NCBI GenBank assembly: GCA_030549495.1
Contig: JAUIRK010000896.1
Span: 558,001-622,000 of the forward strand
DNA from: Nectonema munidae
Taxonomy: Eukaryota > Nematomorpha > Nectonematoida > Nectonematidae
Length of the DNA stretch: 64,000 nt
Direction: 5' to 3'
Shown: positions 60,110-64,000 of the stretch, one piece after another
Layout of the letters: each line of letters opens with the position of its first letter
Numbering within the stretch: the stretch's first letter is position 1
Notes under the pieces: generated by a model
What the model was told of the DNA's origin: nothing
The model's input: only the letters and a program-made list of their open reading frames with translations
Database searches by the model: none
Program-made: the position numbers and the translations under genes

Positions 60110-61350
60110 CAAAAGGGAAAAAAATATTAAATTAAAAAATAGTTTAACTCAATTCAAAGACTAAATTATTCATTTTAAATGTGACTTACTGGCAAACATC
60201 GCAAATGACCCAATATGGATGCAATATGTCGCGCAAAACGATCCATTCAGTGACCCCTTCTCGGTCCCTATGGAACTGCTTCGCGATCGTTCTTCGCGCA
60301 CCACGGACTCCATTTTGAAAAGCAGTGAAATAGAAGGTAGTGATGTAATCAGAATTACAAACAATGTAATTTGACTTATTACAGTGCAAGTATAATGTTG
60401 GGTAATCATGGCAGTGTGTTCATTGAACAAAAATACTTTTATAATAAAAATTTTAAAATTATAAAAAAAAAGTTCGCCCCCCCCCCCAATTTTGAGGACG
60501 TGCGCCTCTGTTCACATCTTATTTTAAATATGCGTCAGCCATTAAAGTTTCCAAACATCACGCTAGATGGATGTGAGCTTGCACAACAGATCGTTCATTC
60601 ATAATCATGACAGAAGATAAGACAGAATCAGAATGTTCACGGGAATGATAGTGTTTAGAGAAGCAGAAAATGGTAATCAAGAAGCATCGAAAAAAAGTTT
60701 TACAGATGACACCAGGTAACTATAATTTATCACTGTTGTAGTTTACAAAGGAGATATTGGAGGTATGGAGGCATTCTTTGCTAACAAAAATTGATTTTCT
60801 GATAGTTGCTCCTTGATAGCATACGCGCGGTTGAGAGAATGAGATGAGTCTGAGATTCAAAGATTGCAAGAATGAGTTAAATGGACAAGGGTACATTACT
60901 GGCTGATATTACAGCCTAATTCTACCAATTTTTTTTAATAAAGCATCAACTCTGTAAATCAAATTTGCTAGTCAGAGTTGTCTTTAAAATATTAAAACTC
61001 ACGGCTAATCGTTGATCTATGATGTTCGAAATTTTTGCTAAAAAAATACATGTAAAAGAGATGCAATGTTAAAAAAAAAGACAAATTCAAAAAATCGATA
61101 GATGAAACTATAAATTGTTTCCAATGTAAAGTAAGACTAATAAAGATATGACACATTAAGAACAACAGACTAAAATAATTTAAAAATCAACAAATAAATT
61201 GTTTCACTTCGCATTTAAAATATTTGTTGTTATTGGAAATTTACTCTCAGATTGAAATGATCAATCACAGAACACTTTGAGACAATTCAAAGACTTTGGG
61301 CAGTATGTATCGGTTGTGCATCGATAAACCTCTAACTAAACAGAACAAAC
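60110..61350. other. No gene called; repeat end and a GC-richer patch
   Basis: The - strand has CAGAGGCGCACGTCCTCAAA (from 60510) with a C-tract at 60477-60487, another CAGGGGCG-type end. Inside it, 60180-60315 is GC-richer with CpGs and holds a 40-codon - strand frame (ATG at 60314, MESVVREERSRSSSIGTEKG), with a GTAAGT at its end. It probably belongs to the repeat and is not called as an exon. Confidence 0.4.
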
Positions 61351-61358
61351 AAAATGAA

Positions 61359-62643
61359 TTACCTGTTATTTAAAGGGCGGCTGCTACTTTCATTGAAAGA
61401 GCGTGATGGCCTCATTTCAGTAGAAAGTCTTCTGGCACCAGCTTGAGGAAAGGGAACAACTTGGGTGTTGTAGGAATCATAAGAAGAAAACTCTTCCCTT
61501 CCATATCTCCTGCTTGGAGAGTAAGCACCTCTATCTCCCAACAAAGGAGGCGCAGCTTCTACCCTTCTAGAAGGTTCTGGTGCCGATAACAAAGGAGAAT
61601 CTGGTCTAAGGAAAAATGAGAAAGTGGATGAAAGAAAATAGTTGTTGTAATAATGAGTACCTGCGTCTCTTTATTCGAGGAGGAGAATCAATGGGACGAC
61701 GTTCATATCTATCATAGTAAGAAGACTCGTAATCCCTTCTGTCATCGTAATATTGAGAAGGAATAGAACGAGTTGAACTTCGATTGTAACCTGTGGGCGT
61801 TGAGGAATAAATAGGCGGATGATTTTCAATAGGTGCGTCATAATAGTCTCTCTCAGGACGCTTAAATTCATGGCGTCCACCAGGCTGGCTACGAATACTA
61901 TCATCTCCTCGATAATCAGAGTCGTAGCGCGGCAATGGACGGGCACTTCTTTCTAAATTGCGACGGTCATACGAAATGCTGTTGTCCTCAGGGTAGAGAG
62001 GGGGCGGGGGACGGGATGTAATATGATCGCGATACGTTGGACTGTCATTATAGCTTCTAGCAAATGTTTCGCTGCTTCGCTCTGTTATGAAATCGCCGTG
62101 AATGGGCAAGGATTCTCCATTGCTTCTTTTGAAATATCGCTCACGTGATCGTGATCGTGACCTGTATGGAAGGCGCGCAGGCGGTGCAGTTCGTCTCATG
62201 TTATCTTCATAACTGCTGTTGCCACGTGGTGAAGAATATCTATAGGATAAGGGTCTCGACTCTTCATACCTTTTTCTTCCACTGTCTTCAGGGTAGTTAT
62301 TACGAGAAAAGCGACTTTGATCCGATGGTCTATTATGAAAGAACCCTCTACTAGACGAAACCCGTGAAGCTTTATTTTTATCAAAGTCCTTGAAATCCTG
62401 AATTTCTCTCTTTGTCTTCGACAGCTCAACCTTGACCTTGTCCTTCCCGGCAATAACTTTGCCATCCATTTCTTTAATAGCTTGAAGCGCAGAAGCACGG
62501 TCAAAGAACTCCACAAAAGCGAAACCACAAGGATCCTTTGCAACCCAAACCTCTTTCAATAGACCAAATGGAAGAAAAGCATCCTCTACTTCCTCTTTAC
62601 TCAAAGTCAAAACATCTCCAACAAACAATCTAGTTTCACACAT
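61359..62643 (-). CDS. SR-type splicing factor (SRSF3/SRSF7-like RRM)
   Basis: Two exons, 62643-61661 and 61605-61359, are joined across a 55-bp GT-AG intron (61606-61660). The AG|A split codon keeps the frame, and 409 residues end in TAA 61359-61361. Residues 4-76 form one RRM: RNP2 LFVGDV, RNP1 CGFAFVEF, and EVWVAKDPCGFAFVEF matching SRSF3 SVWVARNPPGFAFVEF as I remember it. Such proteins bind pre-mRNA in the nucleus and recruit the spliceosome. The tail is unusual: a single RS run (RSRSRSRER, 161-169) and then a long Tyr/Pro/Arg/Asp-rich disordered region (YYDDRRDYESSYYDRYERRP). It is longer than SRSF3 (164 residues). GTAATT overlaps the stop and could act as a donor for a further exon. Confidence 0.8.
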
Positions 62644-62649
62644 TCTTAA

Positions 62650-64000
62650 TCTAAAAAATTAATGATGTTTTGCGAAAATAGTTTTCGTTCCTACACCATA
62701 AGGAATTCAAGTTCTTTCAAAAAGAGATGATACTATTTTGTATTTTTGTAACTGTTTGATCTTTTTATTAGGAAATTACCATCATAAGATTATATACATA
62801 ATTTAGTGCAATGAGATTATTTTAATTTTAAATGCCTCATCAATTTCCATTTCCGAGCATATTATTCAATACCTCATTTTAATCATGTTTATGAATAAAG
62901 TATTTTTGTATCAGTTAAAATCCGAATTAAAAATATCCATAATAGAACAGTTTTTAAAAAAACAAATAAAATTACCAAATATTAGTCAAGTCAAAACATA
63001 CTTAAGTAAATATAAACCTTGTGTATAAAGTTTAAAATTAATTTAAGCACGTTTAGATCCAGTCTAAATTTTGTCATTGTTAATTGTATTTAATCCACAC
63101 TTGATACAGGTATTTAGTTCGATGAAAAATGGGTATTTAAATAACTTTTTATTTTGCTATAAATTCGCATGACAATTTGAACATAACTTATATATTTACT
63201 TCTTTGTGTAAATTAGATGTGAAAATTCTATTTCACGTATAACACTTACTCCATTTTTTTCGAGACATAAAAACTACAAAATGAAATGTATCACCATAAA
63301 GAAAAGATTTTTCAGTATTATAAGAACGTCTCTATATATGGTTTATATTAAAATGAGAAAAGATTTAAAAAACAAAAATATTTTAACGGATTTAATCGAC
63401 TTAAGAGATATCAGTTTCCTTAAATGGTTGCAAAAAAACATTGTTCATAAATGTGAACATCATAAAAAAAGACCTGAATATACAAACAAAAGTGGAAGTC
63501 AATTTTTTAATAGGATATAAAAACAGATATGCCAATATTTTAGTCTGAGAAAATGTTGATATTAAACTTGGTAAATCTCATTGATTACAAAATTAATATA
63601 ATGAATATATATGGTTTGTAAAATGATAAAGAAAAGCAAAAAATAGCGAATAAAAATTAAAAAGAATTTTAGCTTTGATAGCATCATCTGAACAGCTAAA
63701 GTAGCTCGGCACAGATTATTCATATTTTGATATGAGAGATTTTTATGAGGCCATTATTAAATGTTTAGTAACGTTGTTTAAACCTTAATCGCTTATTAAG
63801 TTTTTTTCATATTTTACAGTAAGCATAATATTTCTCCAAAATTTGGCCTTTCAACGTATATTTTAGCTTCAGATACAGATGTTAGTGGTTTAGCCCTAAA
63901 TATTTTTAATTAGTTTATTTAATTATAATTTCAATGAAGAAATAGATAATTTTTATATTTTTTAATTTGTTTGAAAAATAGAGAGGAGAGTTAAGGAGGG
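62650..64000. other. No gene seen; upstream of the SR-like gene
   Basis: AT-rich sequence that must hold the SR-like gene's 5' UTR and promoter, but no TATA box, initiator or upstream exon can be argued. A lysine-rich 79-codon + frame at 63281-63520 has no recognisable motif. Confidence 0.5.

Noticed and set aside
60180-60314. GC-richer - strand frame MESVVREERSRSSSIGTEKG... with ATG in good context and GTAAGT at its end
   Set aside because: It lies inside a CAGGGGCG-type repeat unit, and the only nearby acceptor would end the protein after a few residues. More likely repeat sequence than a first exon.
61359-61363. Further 3' exon of the SR-like gene using the AG|GTAATT donor
   Set aside because: The nearest acceptor would make an intron of under 30 bp and meets a stop at once; no better acceptor was found.
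63281-63520. 79-codon Lys-rich + frame near the window end
   Set aside because: Compositionally biased, no motif, no context.

Overview
The window looks like nuclear DNA of an animal with a repeat-rich, strongly AT-biased genome. Split genes have GT-AG introns. A ciliary transport gene (IFT38/CLUAP1-like) and a metazoan-style SR splicing factor are present. Most of the 64 kb is mobile-element debris: I-like LINEs, Tigger and pogo-like elements, hAT, MULE, piggyBac-like MITEs and tRNA-derived SINE heads. I cannot name the species. Gene density is very low: three recognisable host genes and one candidate terminal exon.

Layout. 1-8.4 kb: the last six exons of a + strand gene whose product resembles the C-terminal PUL (armadillo-like) domain of PLAA/Doa1; four introns of 1.1-2.7 kb carry MITEs and minisatellites and the last is 54 bp. 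10.9-13.2 kb: a 2.1-kb Tigger-like transposon inside a small TTAA-flanked MITE. 15.7-17.2 kb: an internally deleted hAT derivative whose relative lies at 57.7-59.8 kb. 20.1-26.9 kb: a dispersed repeat, a LINE endonuclease fragment, a 3.6-kb G-poor LINE and a second, 5'-inverted copy of it. 28-30 kb: a decayed MULE. 30.7 kb: a candidate terminal exon with poly(A) signal. 31.1-32.1 kb: a decayed pogo-like transposase. 34.7-35.8 kb: a ~120-bp inverted repeat. 36.4-41.4 kb: a full-length LINE with 15-bp target-site duplications. 42.0-44.5 kb: a dispersed repeat split by a 1.7-kb hAT element. 45.4-46.5 kb: the CLUAP1-like gene. 47.3-50.3 kb: a decayed tandem array with two MITEs. 51.5-51.9 kb: a hAT fragment. 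57.2 kb: a SINE head. 58.8-59.8 kb: a hAT transposase remnant. 59.8-60.1 kb: a retroelement fossil. 61.4-62.6 kb: a two-exon SR-like gene on the - strand.

The host genes show no common pathway (ubiquitin/Cdc48 factor, ciliary transport, splicing) and look like chance neighbours. The clearest stories are in the mobile elements. Three insertions can be read against a related uninterrupted copy in the same window or by their own duplications: Tigger into a MITE, hAT into a dispersed repeat, and a twin-primed LINE. One piggyBac-like MITE family has arm pairs that differ between copies but agree within a copy. I found no CRISPR, rRNA or canonical tRNA gene and no convincing new biochemical system.
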